In this document: one piece after another, positions 32,099 to 32,220 of the stretch
How positions within the stretch are numbered: the first letter of the stretch is position 1
Layout of the letters: every line of letters starts with the position of its first letter
Assembly: GCF_900996235.1 (NCBI RefSeq)
Contig: NZ_CAAJGM010000225.1
Location: 1 to 32,220, forward strand
Direction of reading: 5' to 3'
DNA: 32,220 nt
Source: Paraburkholderia sp. BCC1885
GTDB taxonomy: Bacteria > Pseudomonadota > Gammaproteobacteria > Burkholderiales > Burkholderiaceae
The notes under the pieces: model-generated
Told to the model about the DNA's origin: nothing
Database searches by the model: none
Seen by the model: the letters and a program-made list of their open reading frames with translations, nothing else
Made by a program: the position numbers and the translations under genes

Positions 32099-32220
32099 GT
32101 GTCCTGTTCCGTTGTTAACTGAACTATGTTTGCGTAGGATGTTGGTATCAACGGAACGGGAGATACCAGCATGCCAATGGGACGACCGAAGGTGGAGTTG
32201 ATGTTGAGCGAATCCGAACA
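32099..32220 (+). mobile_element. Left end of an IS630-family insertion sequence (cut by window edge)
   Basis: The segment GTGTCCTGTTCCG directly after a TA dinucleotide looks like an element end, and a transposase start follows at 32171. Insertion at TA is the rule for the IS630 family. The exact left boundary and terminal repeat cannot be confirmed without the right end. Confidence 0.65.
32171..32220 (+). CDS. IS630-family transposase, N-terminal fragment (runs off the window)
   Basis: Only the first 16 codons are visible: MPMGRPKVELMLSESE. The GRPKxELxLSxxE opening is characteristic of IS630-type transposases, whose next segment would be the RRxTAQALALRARIVL helix-turn-helix. GGGAG lies eight bases before the ATG; an ATG two codons later is an alternative. 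The catalytic DDE domain lies outside the window. An inverted repeat upstream overlaps the first bases of the ribosome binding site. Confidence 0.8.
   Translation, partial: MPMGRPKVELMLSESE

Noticed and set aside
1..32220. CRISPR arrays, tRNA and rRNA genes, known riboswitches
   Set aside because: No regularly spaced repeats, cloverleaf-like segments or recognisable riboswitch cores were seen on reading; a covariance-model scan would be needed to exclude small RNAs.

Overview
The window looks like a chromosomal accessory region of a Burkholderia-type betaproteobacterium (Paraburkholderia/Caballeronia-like). It has high GC in coding regions, an ornibactin/malleobactin-style siderophore transport set, a bacterioferritin of the usual betaproteobacterial type, stacked c-di-GMP genes and an IS630-type element at the right edge. 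The genus is an inference from gene types, not a database result.

Layout. Bases 1-2.6 kb hold small accessory genes: a short plasmid-associated protein, a two-helix membrane protein, a SAM methyltransferase and an XRE regulator. Bases 2.7-5.5 kb encode two lipoproteins; the larger (658 aa) ends at a good intrinsic terminator. A frameshifted Ymh/TIGR02391 remnant follows. Bases 6.3-15.3 kb form a signalling block: a PAS-PAS hybrid histidine kinase, a divergent single-domain response regulator, a GAF-PAS-GGDEF-EAL protein with intact motifs, a serine recombinase, an EAL protein, and a membrane-anchored EAL protein that has lost its catalytic residues. Two related imperfect palindromes in inverted orientation lie between the recombinase and the EAL gene. 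They look like recombinase crossover sites and could form a res site or a small switch.

Bases 15.6-15.8 kb carry a second copy of the last ~83 codons of the 658-aa lipoprotein, with nothing recognisable of the rest of that gene in front. Bases 16-29.3 kb are the iron block. It contains bacterioferritin behind a Fur-like palindrome, tonB-exbB-exbD (tonB appears frameshifted near its 3' end), an AraC regulator, then on the minus strand a TonB-dependent receptor, a PvdE-type cyclic-peptide exporter, a binding protein, a fused FhuB-type permease and a FhuC-type ATPase. A second, paralogous AraC gene is divergent from the receptor, with a Fur box between them. The gene order resembles orbA/orbE-orbB-orbD-orbC, but no NRPS, hydroxylase, MbtH or ECF sigma gene lies in the window.

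Bases 29.4-30.2 kb are a gene graveyard: the start of a hybrid kinase and the start of a divergent response regulator, which together match the intact pair at 8.7-8.9 kb including parts of the promoter region, followed by a doubly frameshifted SDR gene. An alpha/beta hydrolase (30.5-31.7 kb) and the start of an IS630-type element close the window.

How it works together: ferric siderophore would bind the receptor, be pulled in by TonB-ExbBD, be handed to the binding protein and permease/ATPase, and surplus iron would be stored in bacterioferritin. Fur and two AraC proteins plausibly control this. The kinase and c-di-GMP genes form a separate signalling module whose expression may be affected by the recombinase sites.
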